DNA of 8,467 nt from Prevotellaceae bacterium UBA3646. Its GTDB lineage: Bacteria; Bacteroidota; Bacteroidia; Bacteroidales; Bacteroidaceae. The translations under genes were made by a program, and so were the position numbers. The stretch spans positions 1 to 8,467 of the forward strand of contig DFKL01000077.1 of the NCBI GenBank assembly GCA_002373535.1, given 5' to 3'. Below the pieces are notes generated by a model that was not told the origin of the DNA, did not search any database, and saw only the letters and a list, made by a program, of their open reading frames with translations. Of this stretch, positions 1-6,355 are shown piece by piece (the first letter of the stretch is position 1; the number at the start of each line of letters is the position of its first letter).

Positions 1-718
1 ATGACATCTCACAGTCAATCTGGGTAAACTCAGGTTGACGGTCGGCTCGTAAATCCTCGTCCCGGAAGCACTTGCAGATCTGGAAATAGCGATCCAGACC
101 GGCCACCATGCATAACTGTTTCAATGTTTGTGGTGATTGGGGCAATGCATAGAATTGACCAGGGTTCATCCTGCTGGGTACGACGAAGTCACGGGCACCT
201 TCTGGAGTAGAATTTACTAGTATGGGAGTTTCAATCTCCAGGAATCCCTGCTCGTCCAAATATCGGCGAACTTCAAAAGCAAACTTATGGCGAAGTTCAA
301 GGTTCTTGCGAACGACCGTACGTCGTAAGTCCAAATAACGATATTTCATGCGAATGTCATCACCACCATCACTATTCTCCTCAATGGTAAAGGGTGGTGT
401 TAATGATTCGTTGACAATATTGATGGCGTGAACTATTATTTCGATTTCTCCTGTCGGCAGATTCTTGTTCTTGGAATATCGCTCCGCCACTATGCCTGTT
501 GCCTGAACGACAAACTCGCGCCCCAATTTCTGCGCAGTCTGTTTAAGCTCTTCGGGAGCGTCTTCATTGAAAGCCAACTGGGTAATACCATATCGGTCAC
601 GTAAGTCTACAAAAGTTAAAGCCCCCAGATTGTGTACACTCTGTACCCATCCGGCAAGAGTTACCTCTTCACCAATGTTGGCAAGACGTAGCTCGCCACA
701 AGTTTTATTTCTGTACAT
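1..718 (-). CDS. aspS: Aspartyl-tRNA synthetase, N-terminal 239 residues (runs off left edge)
   Basis: Cytoplasmic class II aminoacyl-tRNA synthetase that charges tRNA-Asp with aspartate. The reading frame opens at ATG 716-718 (MYRNKTCGELRLANIGEEV) and stays open to base 1, so the C-terminal part, including the rest of the catalytic core and the bacterial GAD insertion, is missing. Residues 1 to about 105 form the OB-fold anticodon-binding domain. Then come YRYLDLRR (127-133), class II motif 1 around FLEIETP (159-165), the FYALPQSPQ loop (189-197), and motif 2, FRDEDLRADRQPEFTQID (218-235). By alignment from memory with E. coli AspRS, residues 31 and 83 are Leu and Lys, the pair found in discriminating bacterial enzymes; His/Gly mark the non-discriminating type. 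This suggests an enzyme specific for tRNA-Asp. The start codon lies 36 nt beyond a terminator-like hairpin, with no good promoter or Shine-Dalgarno site between. Identity is certain; the discriminating call is inference. Confidence 0.97.
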   Translation of the reverse strand, partial: MYRNKTCGELRLANIGEEVTLAGWVQSVHNLGALTFVDLRDRYGITQLAFNEDAPEELKQTAQKLGREFVVQATGIVAERYSKNKNLPTGEIEIIVHAINIVNESLTPPFTIEENSDGGDDIRMKYRYLDLRRTVVRKNLELRHKFAFEVRRYLDEQGFLEIETPILVNSTPEGARDFVVPSRMNPGQFYALPQSPQTLKQLCMVAGLDRYFQICKCFRDEDLRADRQPEFTQIDCEMS

Positions 719-753
719 ATCTAATTAAATTTTATTTCATCATTATGGAATAG

Positions 754-792
754 AAAAAGGGAACAACTTTTGTTGTAAGTCATTCCCTTTTT
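754..792 (-). terminator. Hairpin terminator after tRNA-Lys
   Basis: A near-perfect inverted repeat: AAAAAGGGA (754-762) pairs with TCCCTTTTT (784-792). Inside it a second stem, ACAAC (763-767) with GTTGT (772-776), closes on a TTTT loop. Read leftward, the stem ends in a run of five T, as in an intrinsic terminator, and it starts 1 nt after the tRNA 3' end. The flanking A and T runs make it usable in both directions. aspS lies downstream on the same strand, so the hairpin either separates the two transcripts or acts as a partial stop or processing site. Confidence 0.75.
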
Positions 793-793
793 G

Positions 794-866
794 TACGCCC
801 TCAGGGGCTCGAACCCTGGACCCATTGATTAAGAGTCAATTGCTCTACCAACTGAGCTAAGGACGC
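794..866 (-). tRNA. trnK: tRNA-Lys, anticodon CTT
   Basis: A 73-nt cloverleaf folds by eye from the minus strand. The acceptor stem is GCGTCCT with AGGGCGT (two G-T pairs), followed by TA at positions 8-9. The D arm is GCTC/GAGC with loop AGTTGGTA. The anticodon stem is ATTGA/TCAAT with loop CTCTTAA, giving anticodon CTT (lysine, reading AAG). The variable loop is five bases, the T arm is CAGGG/CCCTG with loop TTCGAGC, and the discriminator base is A. The 3' CCA is not encoded. A canonical Bacteroidetes promoter precedes it and a hairpin terminator follows it, so it is probably transcribed as a single tRNA with a short leader of about 17 nt. Confidence 0.97.
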
Positions 867-888
867 ATAATCTTTATTTTTGCGAGTG

Positions 889-920
889 CAAAGGTAATGG
901 CTTTTTCCGGCTTTACCAAA
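889..920 (-). promoter_or_regulatory. Bacteroidetes-type promoter for tRNA-Lys
   Basis: On the minus strand a -33 element TTTG (917-920) is followed, after exactly 20 nt, by a -7 element TACCTTTG (889-896). This matches the known Bacteroides primary-sigma consensus TTTG-N19-21-TAnnTTTG at every fixed position. The expected start, a few bases further left, lies about 17 nt before the tRNA. It may also serve aspS by read-through, since no comparable promoter is seen between the tRNA and aspS. Confidence 0.85.
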
Positions 921-969
921 TATTTAAATCAAAAAGTTCATATTTTCAGCAGTATTTAACATTTGTTTA

Positions 970-1773
970 CTAAATAATATCTATCAAATCACTTGGCATC
1001 TTGCGTTTCAGTACGTCAACATTGAAGTCAAGACCTGCAATCAGACCATATTCCCGCAATATGCTTTCATATGTTTTGCGTGCCAATTCAGGATGGTTGT
1101 TCTCCTCTGACAGGTGGCAAAGCCAGATCTGCTTAAGTGCAGGTGATGCATATTCTGCAACTAATTGTGCGCTTTCCTTGTTGGATAAGTGGCCTTTGTC
1201 TCCTTTGATTCGTCCTTTCAGGTAAGCGGGATACGGTCCCATCATCAGCATGTCCTCGTCATAGTTGGCTTCAAGTACAAGATAATTTGCTTCGCCTATT
1301 TGCTGTCGTATGCTTTCGGTGGCATGCCCGGCATCAGTAATGATACAGAATACAATATCATCAGCTTCTATCCGGTATCCGACACAATCGCTACTGTCAT
1401 GTGGTACGTCAAACGGGGTTATGCACATGTCACCTAATTTGACTGTATGTGTCTTGTGTATTATCTGTTGGTGTGTGGATGGAAGCTTAGAGGTCAGGCA
1501 GTAATTACGGTTAATGCCTATATGTACAGCCTCCGTTGCATATATTTGTATGTCGTAGTCGTTTGCCAGGTGACCTACAGCCTTGATGTGGTCAGCATGG
1601 TCGTGAGTAATAAATACGGCATTTAAATCTTCTATACGAATATCTTTTTCCTTCAGCATCCGTTTCAGATGCTTTATGCCTATCCCGGCATCAATCAGGA
1701 TTTGGGTATCTTCCGTAGCTAAATAATAGCAATTCCCGCTACTCCCGCTGCCTAAAGACATAAATTTCATCAT
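970..1773 (-). CDS. MBL-fold metallo-hydrolase, YycJ/WalJ-like
   Basis: A 267-residue cytoplasmic protein of the metallo-beta-lactamase fold, closest in layout to the YycJ/WalJ/PhnP-like group (COG1235). It opens with the typical strand MKFMSLGSGSSGNCYYL. The metal-binding signature THDHADH (56-62) supplies H57, H59, D61 and H62. Further likely ligands or active-site residues are H125 (PHDSSDCVGY), D147 (ITDAGH), H195 (GHLSN) and H220 (CHLSEENN), so the dinuclear metal site looks complete. Members of this fold act as nucleases or phosphodiesterases; YycJ homologues have been linked to DNA repair and cell-wall control in Firmicutes, but the substrate here is not shown. There is no signal peptide. 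Two consecutive ATG codons (1771-1773 and 1768-1770) could start it. It lies 30 nt after the DUF4270 gene and probably ends that transcript. Family is sure; substrate is unknown. Confidence 0.93.
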   Translation of the reverse strand: MMKFMSLGSGSSGNCYYLATEDTQILIDAGIGIKHLKRMLKEKDIRIEDLNAVFITHDHADHIKAVGHLANDYDIQIYATEAVHIGINRNYCLTSKLPSTHQQIIHKTHTVKLGDMCITPFDVPHDSSDCVGYRIEADDIVFCIITDAGHATESIRQQIGEANYLVLEANYDEDMLMMGPYPAYLKGRIKGDKGHLSNKESAQLVAEYASPALKQIWLCHLSEENNHPELARKTYESILREYGLIAGLDFNVDVLKRKMPSDLIDII

Positions 1774-1803
1774 AATTGTGCCGAGGATATATATAGGTAC
1801 AAA

Positions 1804-3567
1804 TTAATCGATAGCAGTGCGTGAATAGTATATCTGCAAGCGAATCGGATTTTCATTCTTGATGCCATTGCCTTTGACCAGACGGGCACTGGAAACACTG
1901 AGGTCGTGGTTGACACTCGTTGTCTTGCCGGAACTGGTATCTGTAGTAGACTCTACAGGAACCAGACAGAATTTGTTCCAATTCGCATTCCGCTCCAACA
2001 TATTCCATTTTTTCCACATATAGTGTATACTCAAACTGCCGCTTTTGCAATAGTCAGTCTCTGCAGACATTTCACTAAGACTGCTTATGCCGGCAGTCTC
2101 TGTTGACATCGGTATTGACTCAATAGGAAACATGTCACCATGCCATGAAGTCCGCCAGTTACTCACTTCTTCCTGAAAGACTTTCTGGTTGTCGCTGTTT
2201 TTTAGCCATTCTTCAACTTGAGTTTCCAGTTGTCCTATTCTCAGATTGTCTGGCAGTATGCCTTTCTGTTGCAGAACCTGTCCCATATGCCAACGGTTAA
2301 TGGCACGGTCACGTTCGCTGCGGCATGTACTAAACAATTGGCTTATGTTGGAGAATGAATAGCAGTTGTAGGTTTTGTCAAACGTAGTGACATAGCTGGT
2401 CTCATTATTGGGAACGTGGTTCTCCCTGAAGAATCTATATAGATGGTCTTTGCGTACCATAAGTATTTTCTGTGTAATCGGAAGATTTGTTCCTGTTTGA
2501 TCGCGATTATATCGAGGGATAACGAACCGTGCGTTGTTGACACTGTCATTTTCGTGCTTCCCGAAATATATCTCGTCAATAGGGAACTCCACTTCTGTAC
2601 ATATACCAGCAGGAGTCTTTAGCCATGTCGTATCCTCCATATTGATCATTTCTGTAATATTGGAGTGATTGAAACGACATGTTTGAATCACCTCGTTTGT
2701 GCCGGCAAACACTGTGTTTGATACGACGTTTTTCACGCGTGCCTCATTGCTGTTCCATGTATTGACGTTAAAACACAGGTATAATTTGTGGACAAACAGC
2801 GAAACGAGGCAGCCTTTGCCATTGGTGACTTTGATTATGTATCCAGGGAAGACGTTATGAATAAAATGATATGAGTCGTCAAAGTTCTTGTTCACATGCT
2901 GGTCTGCACTTTTTCCCTTGTTGTCTTCAAGGTATTTCCAGTAGGCATCCATTATTGCATTGCCCTGTTCGTTTGGTATGGGAATACGTAGACTGCTGTA
3001 GGTGTCGGTCTGGTTGTCCGGATTGCTGCCATGGGCACGATCCCATGCCGTGAGAACGTGAGTCGTCAAGGGTGTCTCCCTATATTCCGGATCAATATAT
3101 TTCGTTAAGTCAGTATCTGCATAGTATATGCTGTCTTCGCTCAGGGGCTTAGTCTTGTCTACGGGGTATACTGACACTTTCAGAGGAGTGCTGGCATCGC
3201 CGATGTATTCGTCGAAGTTAAGTTGCAGCAGCACGCTGTCGCAGACGGGATTGCCGAATATGTCACGTGACGTGATCGAATCTTTTTTAGGGAAATACTC
3301 GACGCCTTCCACAATGCCGAACTGCACAGCAACGTCTGCGGTAACCAAACCATGTGTCTCGGGATCAAAGATACTGCCAAGATATGACTTCTGGCTTTTG
3401 GCAATAACACTGTCCAAACGCATGCTTTTTGTTACAACTCCCCAAATCGTTGCAGTGCTTGTTTCAATATTCTCGTTGGGAGGGTAGAAACCAATGTTGC
3501 CGGTATCTTCCGTACATGCCGTAACAAGACATAGGAGTACGAATGCAATTGAATAATATTTCTTCAT
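1804..3567 (-). CDS. DUF4270 family outer-membrane lipoprotein
   Basis: A 587-residue exported protein. The N-terminus has a short Lys-containing n-region, a hydrophobic stretch (6-16) and a lipobox VTAC with Cys18 as the lipidated residue. The next residues, TED, are acidic, loosely like the surface-export signal of Bacteroidetes lipoproteins, so it may face outward (inference). Features typical of DUF4270 are YLGSIFDPETHGLVTAD (62-78), the paired beta-rich segments around 110-140 and 235-270, and TPAGICTEVEFPIDEIY (318-334). The C-terminus ends in a predicted beta strand, IRLQIYYSRTA. The biochemical function of the family is not known. It starts 22 nt after the stop of the GT5-like gene, so the two are probably co-transcribed. 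This pairing next to panC is, from memory, common in Bacteroidales, which suggests a link to envelope or polysaccharide work but does not prove it. No truncation is seen. Confidence 0.9.
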   Translation of the reverse strand: MKKYYSIAFVLLCLVTACTEDTGNIGFYPPNENIETSTATIWGVVTKSMRLDSVIAKSQKSYLGSIFDPETHGLVTADVAVQFGIVEGVEYFPKKDSITSRDIFGNPVCDSVLLQLNFDEYIGDASTPLKVSVYPVDKTKPLSEDSIYYADTDLTKYIDPEYRETPLTTHVLTAWDRAHGSNPDNQTDTYSSLRIPIPNEQGNAIMDAYWKYLEDNKGKSADQHVNKNFDDSYHFIHNVFPGYIIKVTNGKGCLVSLFVHKLYLCFNVNTWNSNEARVKNVVSNTVFAGTNEVIQTCRFNHSNITEMINMEDTTWLKTPAGICTEVEFPIDEIYFGKHENDSVNNARFVIPRYNRDQTGTNLPITQKILMVRKDHLYRFFRENHVPNNETSYVTTFDKTYNCYSFSNISQLFSTCRSERDRAINRWHMGQVLQQKGILPDNLRIGQLETQVEEWLKNSDNQKVFQEEVSNWRTSWHGDMFPIESIPMSTETAGISSLSEMSAETDYCKSGSLSIHYMWKKWNMLERNANWNKFCLVPVESTTDTSSGKTTSVNHDLSVSSARLVKGNGIKNENPIRLQIYYSRTAID

Positions 3568-3589
3568 CTGAAACAGTCAAATTTCTTTG

Positions 3590-4450
3590 TCAGAAGATGA
3601 AATCGTCATCTTCCTCTTCTTTCTTGGGGCGTTTCCTTACGGCTTCGTCCCACAAATTGTCATATATCTCTGTCGGATTCTTTGCAAGATCCTCCTTGTC
3701 TATGACCACAACAGGCTTGCCCATTTCCTTGGCCATACGCAGGAAACGCTCGTTCTCGCTTGTTAGTACGATACCATCGGCCATAAACATGCCAATGCGG
3801 TTCATATCATCCAAAGTTTCCAGTTTGCCCAATGGAGCAAGTGCTTCCAGACATGCCTCTCTATAAGCGACTATGTTTTTCAAGTTACGAGGCATGGGTT
3901 GGTCAAGAGCCGGTGTGGTGCAGGGGGTAAATATGATTTGGCTTTCACGGAAACATGGTTCGTCGTAATAGGCCATTTTAAGCAGGTAGGGTGCCAAAGC
4001 TCCCATCCATCCAGTACAATGCACAATTTCAGGCGTCCAGCGCAGTTTCTTCATCGTCTCAATGGTTCCACGGCAAAAGAACATACTGCGTTCAACATTG
4101 TCACGATAGAATTTTCCGTCCTTGTCGCGTAAAATAAGTTTCCCGCGCATGAAATCGTCATTGTCGATGAAATACACCTGCATATGTGCGGCAGGAATGC
4201 TGGCAACTTTGATAATCAACTGGTGATCAGAGCCGTCAATGATAAGGTTTGCTCCAGATAGGCGTATTACTTCATGCAGCATGTTGCGGCGTTCGTTTAT
4301 GGATCCCCATTTAGGGGTGAATGTACGCGCTTCGCGACCTGTCTCCTGAACGGCAGGAATAAGATTGCGAAACATGGTAGACAGCTCGCCTTCGGATACA
4401 TATGGCTCAAGTTCCTGAGCAATGTAGAGTATTTTTTTTGCCTTTTCCAT
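3590..4450 (-). CDS. Stand-alone glycogen/starch synthase N-domain protein (GT5-like, probably non-catalytic)
   Basis: A 286-residue cytoplasmic protein usually annotated as glycogen/starch synthase, but only the N-terminal Rossmann domain of the GT5 GT-B fold is present. Bona fide GlgA is about 480 residues and needs the C-terminal domain with the nucleotide-sugar site. Recognisable parts are the first strand KILYIAQELEPYVSEGEL (6-23), FTPKWGSINERRN (44-56), VYFIDNDDF (92-100), a segment WTPEIVHCTGWMGALAPYLL (138-157), and IVLTSENERF (227-236). The KxGGL substrate loop of GlgA is replaced by SEGEL (19-23), and the HxHDWH signature by HCTGWM (144-149), so glycosyl transfer is unlikely. The tail (272-286) is charged, ending in acidic residues then FIF. 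It heads a leftward cluster with the DUF4270 lipoprotein and is divergent from panC. A binding or scaffold role is an inference; the true function is unknown. Confidence 0.85.
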   Translation of the reverse strand: MEKAKKILYIAQELEPYVSEGELSTMFRNLIPAVQETGREARTFTPKWGSINERRNMLHEVIRLSGANLIIDGSDHQLIIKVASIPAAHMQVYFIDNDDFMRGKLILRDKDGKFYRDNVERSMFFCRGTIETMKKLRWTPEIVHCTGWMGALAPYLLKMAYYDEPCFRESQIIFTPCTTPALDQPMPRNLKNIVAYREACLEALAPLGKLETLDDMNRIGMFMADGIVLTSENERFLRMAKEMGKPVVVIDKEDLAKNPTEIYDNLWDEAVRKRPKKEEEDDDFIF

Positions 4451-4476
4451 TTAGTGTAAATAGCACTTCTCAATGA

Positions 4477-4484
4477 CAAAGTTA
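4477..4484 (-). promoter_or_regulatory. Candidate -7 element for the GT5-like/DUF4270/MBL cluster
   Basis: The minus strand reads TAACTTTG here, a full match to the Bacteroides -7 consensus TAnnTTTG. It would place the transcription start about 20 nt before the ATG at 4448-4450. The -33 position is poor (TGTA at 20 nt spacing), so support rests on the -7 element and its location in the divergent intergenic region. Confidence 0.55.
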
Positions 4485-4566
4485 CACATTTTTTCCGACA
4501 TTATTACACCGTGCCGTATTCTATTAACAGAATTTTTATATAAAAGTATGTTTTTGCACAAAAAAG

Positions 4567-4598
4567 TTTCATCGTTTGTGTATAATTGTGTTTCTTTG
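4567..4598 (+). promoter_or_regulatory. Candidate promoter for panC-panD-mce
   Basis: TTTC (4567-4570), 20 nt, then TTTCTTTG (4591-4598). Each element differs by one base from the Bacteroides consensus TTTG and TAnnTTTG, and the spacing is right. The start site would fall about 25 nt before the panC ATG. The whole 180-bp region 4451-4630 is AT-rich and shared by two divergent promoters; apart from these I see only weak short palindromes, such as TTCTATTAACAGAA near 4519-4532. Confidence 0.4.
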
Positions 4599-4630
4599 CA
4601 TAAAATTACAGTATTTGGATATATAGAATA

Positions 4631-5473
4631 ATGCAAATAGTTAATACAATATCCCAACTTCAGAATATACTTTTGCAGTCAAAAAACGAGGGGAAGAAGG
4701 TCGGGCTCGTTCCCACTATGGGAGCTTTGCATGACGGGCATGCTTCGCTTGTCAGGCGCAGTGTAACGGACAATGACGTGACCGTAGTAAGTATCTTTTT
4801 AAACCCGACGCAGTTCAATGACCCTAAGGACTTGGAACGTTATCCGCGCACCTTGGATTGTGACTGCAAGATTCTTGCACAATGCGGGGCACAGATAGTT
4901 TTTGCCCCAAGCGTGGCAGAGATGTACCCGACTCCGGATACACGTTCGTTCAGCTATCCGCCTACCGATACGGTCATGGAAGGAGCAAGACGACCAGGGC
5001 ACTTCAATGGCGTATGTCAGATTGTAAGCAAACTCTTCCAGATAGTAAATCCGGACAGGGCATATTTCGGTGAGAAGGATTTCCAGCAGATTGCAGTTAT
5101 CCGCCGTATGGTCGCAGACCTTGGGTTCTCTGTTGACATAGTTCCTTGTCCTGTCGTTCGCGAAGAAAGCGGTTTGGCAATGAGTAGCCGCAATACACTC
5201 CTTTCAGCAGACGAAAAGGCCATAGCTCCAAACATCTTTCGCATATTAAAGGAGAGCAAGACGCTGGGGATGTCACTCAAGGATACAGAGAGTTGGGTCG
5301 TCAGTCAGATAAATGCAATTGACGGTCTGGACGTAGAATACTACAGTATAGTAGACGGCAAGACACTGGCAGAATTGCAGGAGTGGACTGATTCCGACGA
5401 CATTGTAGGGTGTATCACCGTCTACTGCGGCAAGACACCGATACGTTTAATAGATCACATCAGATACAAATGA
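4631..5473 (+). CDS. panC: Pantothenate synthetase (pantoate--beta-alanine ligase)
   Basis: Cytoplasmic ligase that joins pantoate and beta-alanine with ATP, through a pantoyl-adenylate, to give pantothenate, the precursor of coenzyme A. The 280-residue length fits the family (about 280-285). All signature segments are present: PTMGALHDGH (28-37), carrying the two HIGH-like histidines H34 and H37; NPTQF (59-63); GARRPGHFNGV (118-128); YFGEKDFQQ (145-153); and GLAMSSRN (181-188), which contributes to ATP binding. The start MQIVNTISQLQ is the usual N-terminus, and no strong Shine-Dalgarno site precedes it. The stop codon overlaps the start of panD (ATGA), a classic sign of translational coupling between enzymes of one pathway. 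panB and panE are not in the window. Confidence 0.98.
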   Translation: MQIVNTISQLQNILLQSKNEGKKVGLVPTMGALHDGHASLVRRSVTDNDVTVVSIFLNPTQFNDPKDLERYPRTLDCDCKILAQCGAQIVFAPSVAEMYPTPDTRSFSYPPTDTVMEGARRPGHFNGVCQIVSKLFQIVNPDRAYFGEKDFQQIAVIRRMVADLGFSVDIVPCPVVREESGLAMSSRNTLLSADEKAIAPNIFRILKESKTLGMSLKDTESWVVSQINAIDGLDVEYYSIVDGKTLAELQEWTDSDDIVGCITVYCGKTPIRLIDHIRYK

Positions 5474-5814
5474 CAGTTGAAGTTCTGAAAAGCAAGCTGC
5501 ACAATGTGCAAGTCACAGAGGCTAATCTCAATTATATAGGCAGCATCACTATTGATGAGGATCTTATGGATGCAGCCAATATTATAGCAGGTGAGAGGGT
5601 TTATATTGTCAACAACAACAACGGTGAGCGTTTAGACACCTACGTAATAAAGGGCGAGCGCGGCAGCCGTTGTATATGTCTGAACGGTGCTGCCGCCCGT
5701 AAGGTTCAGGTAGGTGACACCGTTATTATAATGTCCTACGCACAAATGGACTTTGAAGAAGCAAAAGAATTCACCCCCGTTGTCGTATTCCCTGAAAACA
5801 ATCAAATAAAATAG
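5470..5814 (+). CDS. panD: Aspartate 1-decarboxylase proenzyme
   Basis: Pyruvoyl-dependent decarboxylase that turns L-aspartate into beta-alanine, the second substrate of PanC. The 114-residue proenzyme self-cleaves between Gly24 and Ser25 (NYIGSITID, 21-29); Ser25 becomes the pyruvoyl group of the alpha chain. Other active-site residues known in E. coli PanD fall at the same numbers: K9, Y22, R54, T57, Y58 and N72. The start at 5470 is chosen over an in-frame ATG at 5410 because it gives the canonical N-terminus (MTVEVLKSKLHNVQV) and the exact numbering above; the earlier ATG lies inside panC. It overlaps the panC stop by 4 nt. The family usually needs a maturation partner only in enterobacteria (PanZ), and none is seen here. 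Confidence 0.98.
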   Translation: MTVEVLKSKLHNVQVTEANLNYIGSITIDEDLMDAANIIAGERVYIVNNNNGERLDTYVIKGERGSRCICLNGAAARKVQVGDTVIIMSYAQMDFEEAKEFTPVVVFPENNQIK

Positions 5815-5820
5815 ACAATT

Positions 5821-6225
5821 ATGAAAATTTCACGCATTGAGCATTTGGGTATTGCCGTACAGAGTATCGCAGACGTACTTCCTTATTATACAGACGTACT
5901 GGGTCTGGAGTTCTATAAGGAAGAAGTAGTAGAGGACCAGAAAGTAAAGACAGCTTTCCTCAGAGTCGGAGAGGTTAAGATAGAGCTTCTTGAGCCGACG
6001 AGTCCAGACAGCACTATACAGAAGTTCCTGGATAATGGCGGTCGTGGTGTACATCATGTTGCATTCAAGGTAGAAGACGGGGTGGCAAAAGCCTTGTCAG
6101 AGTGTGACCAGCATGGCATTCGCCTTATTGACAAGGCTCCGCGAGGAGGTGCAGACGGTTTGAAGATTGCCTTCCTGCATCCGAAGAGTACATATGGAAT
6201 ACTGACAGAGCTTTGCGAGGAATAA
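5821..6225 (+). CDS. mce: Methylmalonyl-CoA epimerase
   Basis: A 134-residue VOC/glyoxalase-fold enzyme that interconverts (R)- and (S)-methylmalonyl-CoA, linking B12-dependent methylmalonyl-CoA mutase to the decarboxylase that yields propionyl-CoA. Two beta-alpha-beta-beta-beta modules are visible: residues 4-60 (IEHLGIAV to VKIELLEP) and 76-132 (GVHHVAFKV to TYGILTEL). Predicted metal ligands, by analogy with the Propionibacterium enzyme, are H8, E55, H79 and E130. FLDNGGRGVHH and AFLHPKSTYG are typical family stretches. It begins 6 nt after panD, so it is surely in the same transcript. The usual Bacteroidetes neighbour, a methylmalonyl-CoA decarboxylase/carboxyltransferase subunit gene, does not follow here. 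A generic glyoxalase is the alternative, but the motif match to the epimerase is close. Confidence 0.94.
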   Translation: MKISRIEHLGIAVQSIADVLPYYTDVLGLEFYKEEVVEDQKVKTAFLRVGEVKIELLEPTSPDSTIQKFLDNGGRGVHHVAFKVEDGVAKALSECDQHGIRLIDKAPRGGADGLKIAFLHPKSTYGILTELCEE

Positions 6226-6270
6226 AGTCGGCACAGTCTAATTATTCCATCAATAAAAGATTTACAGACA

Positions 6271-6317
6271 GAATATGCATCCTGAAGGTATTTTCATAGC
6301 TTTCAGGATGCATATTC
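6271..6317. repeat. Perfect 16-bp inverted repeat, possible terminator of panC-panD-mce
   Basis: GAATATGCATCCTGAA (6271-6286) is exactly complementary to TTCAGGATGCATATTC (6302-6317) across a 15-nt spacer that can add a G-T and a G-C pair. The stem lies 45 nt after the mce stop and 38 nt before the HAD gene start. Neither strand has a T run after the stem, so it is not a textbook intrinsic terminator. It could still end or protect the upstream transcript, attenuate the downstream gene, or bind a dimeric protein. The rest of 6226-6355 is AT-rich with no promoter match I can defend. Confidence 0.8.
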
Positions 6318-6355
6318 CGTAAATAAATTCCTGATATACAAAATCCAAAGGATAT

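Noticed and set aside
867..969. Terminator for the MBL-fold gene
   Set aside because: No stable hairpin with a T run is seen after its stop; the region holds the tRNA promoter instead, so read-through into the tRNA is possible.
3128..3487. 119-codon open frame on the plus strand
   Set aside because: It lies wholly antisense to the well-supported DUF4270 gene and its product has no recognisable domain or coding context.
3543..3866. 107-codon Ser-rich open frame on the plus strand
   Set aside because: It is the reverse of the GT5-like gene; the Ser-rich start mirrors the acidic GAA/GAT-rich tail of that gene.
4519..4532. Short palindrome TTCTATTAACAGAA as an operator or terminator
   Set aside because: The arms are only 4-5 bp in AT-rich DNA, within what chance would give.
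4451..4657. 68-codon minus-strand frame covering the divergent intergenic region
   Set aside because: It overlaps both the panC start and the promoter candidates, has an AT-driven composition and no family resemblance.
5410..5469. Upstream in-frame ATG for panD adding 20 residues
   Set aside because: The added residues lie inside panC and would shift the conserved K9, Y22, G24/S25 and R54 numbering that the start at 5470 gives exactly.
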